Below, piece by piece: positions 12,501 to 27,500 of a stretch of 64,000 bases of DNA. Every line of letters starts with the position of its first letter. The stretch's first letter is position 1. The stretch comes from Zantedeschia hybrid cultivar. Its lineage: Eukaryota; Streptophyta; Magnoliopsida; Alismatales; Araceae. A program made the position numbers and the translations under genes. The stretch spans positions 5,566,001-5,630,000 of the forward strand of contig JARZZO010000011.1 of NCBI GenBank assembly GCA_030544215.1. Direction: 5' to 3'. The notes below the pieces were generated by a model. The model was not told where the DNA came from. It did no database searches and saw only the letters and a list, made by a program, of their open reading frames with translations.

Positions 12501-15500
12501 AAATGCAAGAACGAAAACTGCACATGACAATGCATTATTCTACTTCCGCAGTTCAGATGCTAACACGTTAGAAAATAGCCCTTTGACAAAATATAATAAT
12601 AAATTCATCCACTAGATGGGAAGGGTAAAGATAGACATTCAAACACATGGCTGTATAAACCCCAGTAAGAGTGACACATCTTTTGTTCCATAAATTAGGC
12701 TACAGGGAAACAACTCAGTCTAAATTACACGCTTGCCTCAATGAAGAAATGGACTTGTAAATTTAAAGCAAAATTTAAGTATTCGGAACAATATACTTTT
12801 AATGGAATAACAGAAAAGTGAAGTATAAATAGATGTGATTGTCAACTAAAGAAATTATTGATTGTTTCGATAACATGTAAGATTTTGAATCATAGATGGA
12901 CGTCTTACTGTAAAATATGCAATGTAGCTCACAGCAAGGGTTAGTGCAATCTCTATCACAGTGTCATTGAAAATGAAACCGAGCCACAAAACCGAAACTA
13001 TTCCAAAAGCAAGTCCCACTGCAACACTGAACAAAGAAAGATATCAGGCAGTGAAGAAACCACTGTTTGATGACTTAGCAATAGCAAAAAGGTACTGTGT
13101 ACATACGCTCCAAGAGAAACTTGTGAAAGAAACTTGATTATTTCTCCCACATTGAAACTCTGGCCTAGGACCATACGATAGAATAGCTGGTATACAACAA
13201 TGGCAGTTCTGTAAAATGTAAGACAGTTAATAAAAGAATTCCATAAGGCAACTAATAGACAACTGTTCATCCAGAAAACTAGGATATTTGAGACACGGTA
13301 CAAAGTAAAATGAACATCCAAAAATATTTCATTAAGAAAGCAAAGGGAAAAGATAACAGAATACCCGTCATTCATTAACGACTCTCCTTCGATTATTGTG
13401 CTCAGCTTTTTACTCGCACCAAGCTCTTTCAGAAGAGCCACAACAGCAACAGGATCGGTGGCACTAAGAAGCCCACCTAGCAACAATGACGTTGTCCAGT
13501 TCCAGTTATATGGAAAAGCAAACTGCAATTTTCATTGAATAATTGGCTCAGTTCACAAGTCTAAACAGCCTATAAGGATAAACCAGAGAAGGAGAGTTAC
13601 ATTACATTATAAAAACAGAATTTTCTGCTTAGCAGTAGATTAAGGGAATAATTTTCTGCTCAGCAATAGATTAGGGAGTACCTTCAATGCAGTACCAAGA
13701 CAAAAGGTTGAGATTATAACACCAGGGCCAGCAAGTAGAATCATTTGTACCATGCATCTCTGCCTCAGCCCAAAACAGTGCAAAATGTTAAATAATATTC
13801 TTAAGTAATGTTTCTTATTACAAATAACATTAAGAGAAGCATATCAGACAAGACATACACAAAATGGCACGCAATACAATAAGCCAGAAAACCAAATGTC
13901 AAGACCATTCAATAATCAAGAAGTTGTATGAATATGAGCATGAAAATATATTTATATGAAAGATGCTACAATCATCTAATTGTTACTACTCGTGAACGAA
14001 TGGGGCTCTCAGCAAAGAAATTTCTGAGAAATGTCCACAAAAGTAAAATGTAGCACATTACAAAACCATGCATGACCAACATTCAACATTGTAGACAGCC
14101 AACGGTCATGGAATAATGGAAGATAACAGGCTGTAATATTTACTATAAAACAAGAACCTTTATCTGGTGGATTTCCATAGCAAAGGAACTTTCAAATAGA
14201 AGTGCCGGAAGAAAAACTGCCAACAGAAGATTGGGATTGATGTGTGCCCCTGCACAAGATGCCAAGATTAATGTTCAATATGATTCCAAGGCATACTTAA
14301 GCACGACAAATTAATAGTTCTTTGAAGTTCTTTGAAAAAGTGTAGCTATAATGGCTGTCTCATCTCACAGCCACTAGAAAGGATCATGACTTACAGAGAC
14401 GAATGCCAGCTCCTACTTTCCCCAACCCATGTTTTGTACCATACTCTGTAATTAGAGCAAGAAAGTTGTAGAGTTAGCTTTTATCAGAACTATTGTTCAA
14501 ACACCCCACATTACTTGTCGAAAAGAAATTCTCGTAAGTGGTAAGCATTCAAAGTTCAGATGCACGAATTCTGAGAAATCAATATAACTGAACAAGCGTA
14601 ATGAGGAACATATCATTGTTTAAATGGAAGGCAAGCAAATCTAAAAGGAAGGAGGTGACTAAAGTCTTAGTGATGGGTGTTACATATTATTTGACAACAA
14701 ATTCAACTAAGCATTCAAAATCTTCAAAGGTAGAGAAAACATAAAAAATAATTTAATTTGGTGAACAAACAAATGCTACAAATTCTATTGAATAATCCAA
14801 AGGTAAAGCCCACTTTCAGAGATTGACGTGAGATAAGTGAGAATCTGCACAGGGTCCTTGCTTAGCACGTTGGATAGATTGTGCAAAAGAACAATGCAAA
14901 GGAGATATAGGTCTTGGACTTACCTATAATAAGATATGGCTTTACTGGAGAATGCATGTGGAGGTTGTGGGAAGATAAAGAGTCCTTAAGGCTAAAGGCC
15001 AAAAAAGATACATACCAAAGATAAGCAAGCAACTCCACCATAGCTGGTCCCAAGCCCAGTTGAGAAAGGAAGAGGGTGTGCATTACGTTGACAGTCAGTA
15101 CTTAATAAAATTTGTCACAACCTAGTCATGAATCCTGAACCAATATTTTCACTAGTGCTAGGGCGTTCCCTAGAAGCGACGCATTACAGCGGTCCCCGGG
15201 TGTAATGAGAAATGAGCAAGGGGTTGCTAGGGCGTTCCCTAAAAGCGGCGCATTACATCGGCCCCCGGGTGTAATCAGAAGTGAGCAAGAGACTACTAGG
15301 CCATTCCCCATAAGCGACGCGCCACAATGGCACCCGATTGCGGTAGCAAATAAGCAAGGGTTCTTGTGCATTGGACGAACACGTATAAAAAAGTTAGTCC
15401 ATAAGAATAAGAAAAAAAATCGTTTAGCTATATAAAACATAGGAACCCTAACTGGTAAAAGCTTATAATTAATTAAACTAATGAGAGATAGAAGGGTCAA

Positions 15501-18500
15501 TATAGCTTGTTTACATGAAATTAAATGGAAGAGTTCACAAGCTAAAGAAATTGAAGATTTCAAACTTTAGTATGTAGAAATGAGTAATAATAAAAATGGT
15601 GTAGCTACTATCATAGATAAAGAGTTTAAAGATAATGTGGTAGAAGTTAGAACGGAGGGGGATAGACTCATATTAGTTAAACTTGTAGTAGGTGAAGAAG
15701 TTTTAAATATAATTAGTGCTTATACACCTCAAGTAGGATTATAAGAGAGTATTAAGAAAGAATTCTGGACGAATTTTGATAAGATAATTAAGATATCCCT
15801 AATGGTGAAAGGACTTTTGTCGAAGAAGATTTAAATAGCCATGTAGGAAAGAATAATAGTGGGTATGAGAGGGTGCATGGAGGCTTTGGCATTGGTGATA
15901 GAAATAGCATGGATGGAACCATTCTTGATTTTACTATTGCATATGATTTAATATTGCAAACACTTACTTTAAAAAGAGAGACGAACATTTAATAACTTAT
16001 AAAAGTAGAATGCATAAAAGTATAGATTATTTTCTTATTAAAAAAGTTGATTGATCATTATGTAAAGATTGTAAAGTTATTCCTAAAGAGTCTAACCCCT
16101 CAACATAAGATTTTAGTAATAGATGTTTACATCCAAAAGTTGAAGAAAAATGATACAGTGAATAGTTACCCAAAAATTAAATGGTGGAATTTAAAAGGAG
16201 AGACTTTAAATGTCTTTAAAAACTGTCTATTAAAAGAAAATATATGAGATTCTGAGGAAGAAATTAACATAATATGGAATGGAATGGCTACTTGTATAAA
16301 TAGAGTAGCAAAAAAAAAATCTTAGGTGAATCTAAAGGCAAAAGAATTCTTTAAAAAGAGATATGGTGGTAGGATAATGAAATTTAAAGATCTATTAACC
16401 ACAAAAGAGAATGCTTTAAAACATGACAAATGAGTAAAAATGATCAAACTTTCAAAGAGTACAAAATTACAAAAACAAATTCTAAGAAAATAGTTAGTGA
16501 AGCTAAGTTAAAGGCTTTTGAGGAATTGTATCACAAGTTGGGAAGCCGAGAGTGTGAAAAAGATATATACAAACTTTCTAAACTAAGAGACAAAAGGAAT
16601 AAGGATCTTAATCATATTAGATGTATTAAGCGCGAGGAGGGTAGAGTTCTAGTGAAGGATTGTAAAATTAAGGAGAGATGGAGTACTTATTTTGAAAAAT
16701 TGTTAGATAGTGATCAATTCAAAAGTTACCGTCGTGAAGAAACCAATGAATTTAGTAGACAAATTAATTATCAATATATTCGATAAATTAGAACTTCAAA
16801 AGTCGAAGATACTCTAAAAAGGATGAGAGTGAGTAAGGCCCTTGGACCAAACGAGAATCGTGGGATACCTATTGAAGTTTGAGATAGTGTAGGTAGCATA
16901 GATATTTAAGTGGCTTACGGAACTTTTTAATAAGATTTTAAAAGAGATGAGAATATCGAATGACTGGAGAAGAAGTATTGTGATTCTATTCTTTAAAAAT
17001 AAAGGAGATATCAAATTATAATAATTACCGCGGAATTGAACTTATGAGTCATACTATGAAACTTTGGGAGAGAGTAGTAGAGAAACCTCTTAGGCGTGTT
17101 ACTAATGTTTCAGAAAATCAATTTGAGTTCATGCCTAGTAGGTCTACAACGGAAGTTGTTTTCCTACTGAGATAATTGATGGAGAAATATAGAGAGATAA
17201 GAAAAGATTTATACATGATTTTTATTGATTTAGAGAAAGCCTATGATCGTGTACCTAGGAAGCTAATTTGGTGGACTTTAGAGAAGAAGAGAGTATCTAA
17301 ATGATATATTCATGTGATTAGAGATACGTATAAGAGGGCTTCTACGAGCGTGAGGACTATTCTTGGGGAGACATCAAAGTTCCTTGTTACTATGGGATTA
17401 TATCAAGAGTCAACATTAAGTCCTTATCTTTTTACTTTAGTTATGGATGAGGCCACTAAACATTTGCATGGTGACATCCCTTGGTGTATGTTATTTGCAA
17501 ACGATATTGTTCTAGTGGATGAAGATATTAAGAGTTTAAATGATAAACTAGAACAATGGAGATCCGCTTTAGAATCTAAAGGCTTTAAGATTAGTCGAAC
17601 TAAGACAGATATATGAAATGTAATTTCAATAACAAAGAGGTTGACTATGCAGATTTAGTTACTATCGAAGATCAAGTTATTTCTAAAAGTAACAACATTC
17701 GTTATTTAAGATCTAGTATTTAAATAATGGAGAGATCTAGGAAGATGTCACTCACAGAGTCAAGGCTGGTTGGCTGAAGTGGAGAAGTGCATCTAAAGTG
17801 CTTTGTGATTGTCAAGTCCCCTTAAAACTCAAAGGTAAGTTCTACAGGACAGCTGTAAACCTGTTATGTTATATGGTTCCGAGTATTAGGCTGTGAGAAA
17901 GAACGTGTGCAAAGATCATGTGTTGCTGAGATGAGGATGTTGAGGTGGATGAGTGGTAGAACTAGAAAAGATAAAATTAAGAATGAATATATACGTAAAG
18001 ACTTAGGGGTAGCTCACATTGACATTAAACTTAGGGAGAATAGATTGTGATGGTTTGGTCATGTACATCGTCGACCAAGTTCACCACCAATTAAGAGGTG
18101 TGATAGAATTAAAGTAGAGGAGGGTAGAAGACATCGAGGAAGACCTAAGATGAGGTAGTTGGATGTAGTTAGAAAAGACTTGGCATTGCTACATGTTACT
18201 TTTAATTTGGCACTGGATAGATTAAAATGGCAGGACATGATTCATGTAACCGACCCCAATTAGTTGGGATAAGGCTTTGATGATGATGATGATGATGACG
18301 ATGACGACCAAAGATAAGCAAGCAAGTGAATAACCTCAATGCTAAGCAAGCAAGTGAAACCTCATTGCCTTCAGTATCATTTGACTGGTCCTGAGTGCAG
18401 CAGAGCCATTCACCTTGGGTTTAGATGGGCTCACATTTAACAAGAATGGCCTGAACTGTGCATATTGGCCAGCAATTTGGATGTGTATATTGCATAGTGC

Positions 18501-21500
18501 TGTGACATTAGAGGAACTAACATTGGCCAGGGGCGCCCATACTTTAGGAACTTAATTGATTTGGAGATTCAGGTGCATACTCATTAGTTTTGAGGAAAAG
18601 TTTGTTAGGTACCACAAATTCCATCATCATAAGAAGATACAGAAAGAAAACTGAGGTTACATCGATTATAGACAAAAGTTATCATGTCTCTCTCCAATCC
18701 TACAAAGGACGATTACTGAAAAAGAAAACATTATTGCATCAGTTAATCCATTAATCTCTGTCTGGTAGACCAGATAAAAGAATTTGCCACTGGGATGCCC
18801 AAAAGCAGTCTGGTTCAGTAGATGTGGAGTAATGGGTACCTAACAGAGAAAGCAAGGAGTTCGGGCTTTCTCATACATAGAAGGTTCAGCAATTTTACTA
18901 TGTGATGACCAATCTAGAGTTCAAATGAGGACAAGGAGACAGTTAGCAGTAGGGAGTCTAGGGACCAGAGTAGAGGAACAACAATAGGAGCAAAGTGTGT
19001 GGAAGGACTCCAAGAATGAACATTGTGAACGTGATGAAGGATCTTGTGCAGAACAATAGGGATGGAATTTTCTGTTTTCTGGCAAGTAAAGGGTGGTGCA
19101 GTTGATGCCAAGTGATACACAGAGGTTCCTCATTACAAATCCACGTAAGGGAGACTTTCTCCTCTATGAAGCCTTTTTTATCAATTTGCAGTATCAGGTG
19201 GCAATCTGCAGACCGAAGTATCAACATTATCATGGAGATGAGTTTTTTTCCTGGCACTTTTTGTTTGACTCGAATGACAAGTGGGTATTTCATAATTGCA
19301 GGAATGACTGCTAAGAGTTTGGGAGAGTCGCTGTTTTTTCTGTGATGTGTAATGGGACTTCTTAGTGTGTCAAGGAGACTCTACCCTCCTATGGTTGTAT
19401 CCCCCTATTTATATATAAGAATGGTGGCACCATCCATCTTCTCCGTGAAAACGAAGCAGTTCATAGTTAGCTCTTTCTTACAGTACTTGAATTACATAGG
19501 CATATGGAAGGGTGGTAAAACATGGTCCGCATTAGATTGGCACCGCAAAGAGTAAGGCTTCTAGGATGGCTTGCCATGTATAATCACTTGACAGGGATGT
19601 GAGCATGGTTCATAGAATCAGGCGATTCTGATCCGAATCAACCAAATTGGATTGGAATCGACGGGTCTGTATTAATCTCATGGAGGAAAAGCCGATTCAC
19701 AAAATAAAATAAAATAAAAAGGCCTGAATTGGCTTCCAATCATGCGGAAACGGCTGGAATTGACCAGAATCAGCTTTCTCCGGCACTGGCAATCCTTCCC
19801 CCCACCAGCAAGCACCAGATTCGACAGGGACGCCCTTCTGTCTGGTTTCTTGGCTTCAAGGCTAGAGGAAGAAGAAGTCAAGAAGGTGAAGTCCCAAGGT
19901 TGATTTCGTCTTCGCCTATCCTTCAACTCCAAGAAGAGCACCAAAGGATAGAAAGGAGACGGAAGTCCAAGAGGAAGAGGAGAAAAAAAAGAAAGAAGAA
20001 AATTCTACAAAACAGGAAAAATCTGGAAAAAAAAAATGTGCCTCCTCTACTTAGATCTATATCATAAGAGTTATATTCTAGTTTATTTTTTAATTTCCTG
20101 TTTTTCCTTATTTTTCCTAATTTTTTTGGTTTTTAGAATTAAAAAATGAGGCCGATCCAAGAATCGGCCATTTTCCTTTGGATCGGCCGATTCAGCCAAT
20201 CTTATCCCAATATAGATCGGATCAAGACCAAGTGATTCCTGGTCCCGATCTGATTCAGCATACCGTAGATGTAAGTTCTTAAAATATGTCCCACATTACT
20301 TTTAGCTGTGCAAAAAGGTGGTAGTCTTCTGGCTAAGATTGGCCATGCCTTGCAACAGAAAGAGCCTTTATGAATTCACTATTTCTGGGGGGAAAAGAAA
20401 CCAGTGTGCTAGCAAGAGTCCCTGAAAGAATATGTTACCAGAAGGATATACAAGTCATGGTGATGCGGGAGCTGAATCGTGGAAGACGCATTTCGGACTA
20501 TGGGAAGACTTCAGCTACATCATAATGTTTGCCGAGTTGTTTTCCTTTATCATGTACTTTTTTATTAAAGTCTAAGTTTAGTAGTTATAGTGTCTACTTA
20601 GTTTTATTTGAGCATTTTGGAATTTGTATTCTCCCCATTTGAGGCCTGTTAGACATTTTTCATTTTTTTTTTGCTATTTTTTGTATGCTCTTTTCCTATT
20701 TTAGGAGTCTAGGGGTGACATGGTAATTTTGTGAGTCTAGAGCTTCCTTTTTTTGGGGAACGTGACCAAATAGGCCACAAATTCATTGAAAATAAGTGCA
20801 AACAGTACAACAGAGAGCAATACAGAGCTCTCAACTCAAACACAAACCCTTACAATCATGAAAAGTCCCCCACTCCAAAGATACTCCCCTAAGATATCTT
20901 ATCAAGGTAATAAGATATTAATACAAAGAAGGTAACAAGATTACAAAATCAGCCATTCATCCTAAACCACTGCTGTAAAGTAAACATAAGATGAGATGAT
21001 TTCAGATCCACTTTTATCCTTGCAGCTCTTCCCCATTCAGAGATTCATTTAATAACCCTCCTCACGATATTGTGGATGCTATTATATTCATCTATGAACC
21101 TTCTGTAATTCCTTTCAATCCAAACCCCCCACAGAAATGCTGGAAGAATTATAGACCATAGCTCCCTCTCAGATAAGATAGGGCATAACTTGCCCCACCC
21201 ATCCAACATATGGTACACTAAGGGAGGTTCCTCCCAAGTGATTTAAGCACCTGCAGCAGGACAGCCACCAGGCAATGATAATTCCACAGTGGCAAAACAG
21301 ATGATCAGCTTCCTCATCAAATCTTCCACAGAAAGTACAGGTAAGCTTCTGCACAGCAAGAAAAACTCTGAGTCTGTCCACCGTTGGTAGCCTCCCTGGT
21401 GAGGACACCCATGAACAGATCTGATTCGATCCAACCCGCGTCTACCGTCGGAGGAGGATGACAACAGCGATTCCAACGTCTTTCTGGCTCGATGATGGCC

Positions 21501-24500
21501 GGTTTGTGGATTGATTGGTATTGTTATTAGTGAGGAGCATTTGGGACTTATGTACGGCCCGTTATGAGGCCAAGGTATCTATTTTTCATTTTTTTTTAAA
21601 TTATCTGTACGAAGTTTACCTTTTATTGTAGAGGAGGGCTACTTTAGTCATTTTTGTTATTAGGGCTTCATTAGGGCTCGTGTGCTCTATTTAAAGCCTT
21701 GTAATCCTAAAATTAGGGTATGGACGAACAAAAAAAAAGGAAGATTCGCCAGCCGCCGTGTGCGTGTGAGAATGTGCAGTTGGGTGTGAAACCTTCCCCC
21801 TCCCCCTTGTCTTCTTCCCTCTCTCCCTCTCTGCGTTGCCCTCTCTCCTTCTTTCTGCACCGCCATCATTCCCCCCCCCCTGTCGTTTTCTTCCCCCACT
21901 TGCCGCCACACTTGTTCTCTCTCCCTCCCCTTTTCTCTCTCTCCGTCACGCGTTCTCTGTTCGTGGTGCCCAAGGCACGCCTGGCAGTCGCACCCAAGCC
22001 CCCACGCTCCCGAGACGGCCCTCGACGCCCACGGTCCCGCGTGCCATGGCCATGCACCCGCAGGCCCACCTCGCCGAGCCCGCCCGCCCTTGGCCACGCA
22101 ACGCGCCCACGCGTTTCACCGGGGCCTCCATCGTCGCCCATGCCGCCTTGACACTCGCGTGTTCCCGCCCTGGGGTCGTCCGCCCTACACGTGGCCACCA
22201 GCCGCTCCACCCCGGGGATTTCCCGTCCCGCTCCACCCCGGCTGTACTCAGATCATGAGACACTTAAGTTTCTCCACGCCCAGAAGAAGCTGAACCCGAG
22301 ACACATTCGATGGGTCGAGTTTCTTCAGGCCAACACATTCATCCTGAAACACAAGGTGGGTGCAAAGAACCGCGTGGCTGACGCGCTGAGCCGTCGATCA
22401 TCCTTCCTATCAGTTGTCAGTGCAGAGGTCACGAGATTTAAGACACTCTGGGGCGAGTATCCTAGCTGTCCCAACTTTGGCCATATCCACTCAGCCCTTC
22501 AGTTTGGACCCTCTAGGGAGCACAGAGAGTACCTCCTTCAGGAGGGCTACCTTTTTCGTGGGTCCAGGTTGTACATTCTCCGGACTTCGGTCCATGATTT
22601 CTTGATCTGGGAGATTCATGCTGGAGGTCTAGCCGGTCACTTTGGCCAGAATAAGACCATTGAGCTTGTGGAGTATTGATTCTTCTAGCCTAGCATGAAG
22701 CACGACGTTGCTCGTATAGTTGCTCAGTGCCGCATATGCGCTATGGCAAGCAGAAGAAGCATAATACTGGTCTGTACACCCCTCTTCTCGTGCCGGATTG
22801 TCCGTGGCAGGACGTTAGTATGGATTCTGTCTTAGGCCTACCTCAAACAGTCCGAAAGCACGATTCTATCATGGTCGTTGTTGACAGGTTCTCTAAAATA
22901 GCCCATTTTATTCCATGTTCAAAGACAGCGGATGCATCTCGAGTAGCCCATTTATTCTATAAGAGTGTGGTTCGTCTGCATAGGCTACCCAAAACCATCG
23001 TCTCGGATAGGGATGTCCGCATTGTCAGTTATTTGGAAGACCTTGTGGCATTTGATGGGCATCAAGCTCAAGTTCTCCACTGCTTATCATCCTCAGACCG
23101 ATGGGCAAACCGAGGTAGTCAATCGGAGTCTGGGAGACTTGTTGCGTTGCCTTGTGGGAGAGCGTACGCGTGGTTGGGATCAGGTGCTATGGCAGGCAGA
23201 GTTTGCATACAATAGTTCAGTCAATAAATCTACTGGCATGTGTTCGTTCAAGATTGTTACTGGCTATAGGCCTAAGGGACCCATAGACCTCGTTCGATTG
23301 TCCATCCAGTCCCACACTTTTGAGTGCACAGTCCTTAGCTGATCACATTAGGACTCTGCATGAGAATGTCCGTCGTCACATCAAGATCAACAATAAGCGT
23401 TACAAGCGAATGGCGGATGCACATCAGCGATCCCAGGAGTTCCATGAGGACGATTACGTAATGATCAACGGTTTCCCTCAGGAACCGTTAAGAAGTTGCA
23501 AGCTCAAGGAGCCGGCCCCTTCAAAGTACTGAAACGAATTGGACCGAACGCGTACGTGGTAGATTTACCCTCGGATTATGGCATCAACAACACGTTTAAT
23601 GTCTTAGATTTGGTGGCCTACCAGGACCCGGCAGTGATACCTAGTGACTCATTTAAGCCTTCTACTTCCCTTGCGAGCGACCCTACCCCTGGGTGTCTAC
23701 TTCCAGCCAGAGAATTTCGGATTAGATTGGCCGGCCAGATCAGGACCCACCGATCCCGATCCGGATCGACCTCAGATCGGCCGAAAGTGGCCCAAACTGG
23801 CCAGGAACGGCCGATTCCAGCCGGATCGGCACCGGCCGATCCGGATCGGGATCGGCCGATCCTGCCTTCCATGCTTCCAATCCCTCTCCCCACACGGCAA
23901 GAGCATATTGATCATATACTGGACGAACAAGTTGTCACTTCTAGGGATGGGGCCTATCAGCGCTATCTGGTCCACTGGAGAGGACGGTCGCCTACTGAGG
24001 ACACATGGATTACATGCGAGGAACTACAACAAATCGACCCGAACCTTCTGGAGCGGTATCAGAGTGGGCGAGACCCATACTCGACAGGGTCGAGTTCCTC
24101 CCAGCCGGAGAGGATTGGTGAGGACACCCGTGCACGGATCCGATTCAACTCGACTCGCGTCTACCGTCGGAGGAGGACGACAGCAGCGATTCTAGCGTCT
24201 TTGTGGCTCAATGATGGCCCGTTTGTGGATTGATTGGTATTGTTATTAGTGAGGAACATTTGGGACTTATGTACGGCCCGTTATGAGGCCCATTTATCAA
24301 TTTTTCATTTTTTCGCAATTATCTGCACGAATTTTACCTTTTATTGTAGAGGAGGGTTACTTTAGTCATTTTCGTTATTAGGGCTTCATAGGGCTCGTGT
24401 GCTCTATTTAAAGCCTTGTAATCCTGAAATTAAGGTTTTGATGAATAAAAAAAAAAGGAAGATTCGCCAGCCGCCGTGTGCGTGTGAAAATGTGCAGTTG

Positions 24501-27500
24501 GGTGTGAAACCTTCCCCCTCCCCCTTGTCTTCTTCCCTCTCTCCCTCTCTACGTTGCCCTCTCTCCTTTCTACACCGCCATCATTCCCCCCCCCATCGTT
24601 TTCTTCCCCCACTTGCCGCCAACTTGTTCTCTCTCCCTCCCCTTTTCTCTCTCTCCATCACGCATTCTCTATTCGTAGTGCCCAAGGCACGCCTAGCGGG
24701 CACCCAAGCCCCCACGCTCCCGAGACGGCCCTCGACACCCGCGGTTCACCCCGCGTGCCTTGGCCACGCACCCGCAGGCCCACCTCGCCGAGCCCGCCCG
24801 CCCTTGGCCACGCACCCGCAGGCCCACCTCGCCGAGCTCGCCCGCCCTTGGCCACGCAACGCGCCCACGCGTTTCACCGGGGCCTCCATCGTCGCCCATG
24901 CCGCCTCGACGCTTGCACGTTCCCACCCCAGAGTCGTCCGCCCTCCGCGTGGCGCCAGCCACTCCACCCCGGGGATTTCCCACCGCACCCCGCTCTGATC
25001 CGATCAATTTGTACTGGGCTGATCCATGCCAGATCCCCGATTCTTCCTACCTTGCACAAAAGTCTCCCCAATTCCTTCAATCTATTCCAAATGAAACGAG
25101 CTAAACCCTCAACTGATGTGGATTCCTTTCGAAAAACCCTAGCATATCTTGCTCCCTAAATTGACCAAAGTGTAGCATGGAGAATCAGCCACCAGATCAC
25201 AGCTCAAAGACATTAACAGGCAGTGGGTGAGCACAACTAATCTGCTCTAATACCAGCTTCCACACCTCCCCAGAAAAGGGGTAGGTCAAAGAGAGATGAT
25301 CCACATTCTCATCTGCCATGCCACAAAGAGAGCATGTGGTATGCACACTATCCACACAAGTTCATGGGTTAATCTCAAAATAAGAATTTGATTTAATCCC
25401 TAAAAGTTAAATAAAAACCAAAGTGAAAACTTCCACTATCAAGTGTCTTGCATATATCCTAAGCAAATGAGGCCATGGAATACTTCTTATTGTTGTTGTT
25501 GTTGCTGCATGCTATTGTTGGGTTTTTCTTTTCTTTTTCCCTACTTTTTTTAACTAAACCAAGTAACATAGATATCCTTCCATGAATTGCAACCACTTGC
25601 TCACCAATGAAGAGCATAAACCAGTGGTGCAAAGATAAAAAGTTACTTTCCTATGTCTCAAGTAAGCAAGATTGTGAATTCCTAGCCAATTAAAATTCCA
25701 ATACTAAGTAGAAAGAACTTACATCATCCTGAAGGATAAAAATAAAGGATATGAAGCCAATATGACAACTCATTAGATTTGCCCATGTTTAGAATCTTTT
25801 ATTGAGAAGTAAATAGAAGATTACAATATCCTAGTCTCTAAGAAAATGCCAGATGAATGGAAGAAGAGCACTGTTGTACCTATTTTTAAAAATAAAGGAG
25901 ACATCCAGGACTGCTCAAATTATAGAGAAATTAAACTCATGAGTCATATTATAAAGTTGTAGGAGAGAGTTGTAGAACATCGTTTACGTTGTGACACAAC
26001 TATCTCGGCCAATCAATTCGGCTTTATGCCGGATCGATCAACTATGAAAGCTATCTTTCTCATTAGGAGCTTGATAAAGAAATATAGATATATAAAGAAA
26101 GATCTACATATGGTATTCATCGATTTGGAGAAAGCCTATAATAGAGTTCCAAGAGATATCTTGTGGTGGGTGTTGGAGCGCAAAAAGATATCTACTAAGT
26201 ACATACAAGTATTAAAAGACATATATGAAGGAACAACTACTAGTGTTCGCACGGTCGGAAGGGAAACAAGAGATTTTCCTATTTCTGTTGGAGTGCATCA
26301 AGGATCAACAGTAAGTCCTTATATTTTCGCATTAGTTATGGATGATTTAACAAAGGATATACAAGAGGACATTCCGTAGTGTATGATGTTTGCGGACGAT
26401 ATTGTGTTGATAGATGAGACGCAAGAGGGAGTTAATAGAAAACTAAAGCTTTGGAGGAGTACCTTAGAGTCTAAGGGTTTCAGGTTAAGTAAAACTAAAA
26501 CAGAATACATGCATTGTAAGTTTAATGAAGGTCGGATAAGTAAAAAAGAGGGAGTTAACTTGGATGGGATGGCAATATCCCAAAGCGCCCATTTCATATA
26601 TCTTGGTTCGATCCTCCAAGAAGACGAAGGGTGCGATGAAGATGTTAGCCATAGGATTAAAGCAGGATTGATGAAGTGAAGACTTGCTACGGGAGTCTTG
26701 TGTGACCACAAGATCCCAACGAAGCTGAAAGGAAAATTCTACCGTACGACGATAAAACCTGCAATGTTATATGGTAGCGAATGTTGAGTGATGAAGGGGA
26801 AACATGTCTTCAAGATGAGTATTGCCGAGATGAGAATGTTAAGGTGGATGTGTGGGCATACTACGCTAAATAAAATTCATAATGAGTTTATTGGAGAAAA
26901 AGTAAGAATGGTACCAATTAAGGACAAATTGAGAGAAGAGAGACTGAGATGGTTTGGGCATGTTAGGCGTAGACCTAGGAAGGCTCCAGTTAGAAAAGTG
27001 GAGCATATTACGATAAAGGAAGGGAAGAAAGGAAGGGGTATACCTAAATTAACTTGGAAGAGGGTAGTACAATATGATTTAAAAACTTTAAACCGTTTAG
27101 AAGAGGTAGCCCAAAATCGTTTAGAGTGGAGACAGAGAATCCATATAGCCGACCCCAATTATTTGAGATTAAGGCTTCGTTGAGTTGAGTTGAGTTGAGT
27201 TAAACAGAAGATTACAGTTCTTGCCATGTTGATAAGTCCAAAGCATTAAAAAGGTGACATTTGGCACCCCTAGAAAATGCACAGTCAATTATATCCACTG
27301 ACTGGTTAGATCATTCATCTCGAATGCAGAGATTTAGAGCTGCAAATAAATTCTAGTCTTTGGCATTTGTAAGTGAAGTCTTAGATGAAAAGCACCACCA
27401 TGATCAGATGCATGATTTCCAAAATTTAATCAATCAAAGGTGCATTATTATCAAAGTTCTTGGTTGTGTCCACTTTTTATTCATTCCTATGATGAACTTG

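Larger units (their letters stand above)
21398..24992 (+). mobile_element. Rearranged Ty3/gypsy chromovirus (3' half plus duplicated end region)
   Basis: Two long direct repeats (21398-22240 and 24117-24992) flank a coding piece containing RNase H end (FLHAQKKLNPRHIRWVEFLQ), H2C2 and integrase core (DRFSKIAHFIPC, SDRD, QTDGQTEVVNRSL), a GPY/F-like stretch and a chromodomain. gag, protease and most of reverse transcriptase are missing. Each repeat includes the last ~110 bases of the coding region plus the LTR, so the left repeat is not a simple 5' LTR. It looks like the 3' end of one copy joined to the RNase H of another. A TATTTAAA promoter motif occurs in both copies (about 21688 and 24406). 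Frameshifts near 22680, 23080 and 23330 disable it. Confidence 0.8.

Noticed and set aside
15157..15363. CRISPR-like array
   Set aside because: Three directly adjacent 69-bp repeats without spacers in a plant retroelement leader. The hairpin array at 32184-32596 was rejected for the same reason.
21687..22263. Several long open frames on both strands in GC-rich sequence (also 24399-25159)
   Set aside because: They overlap in all frames and lie in the LTR-like repeats of the gypsy element. Ala/Pro/Arg bias comes from GC content.
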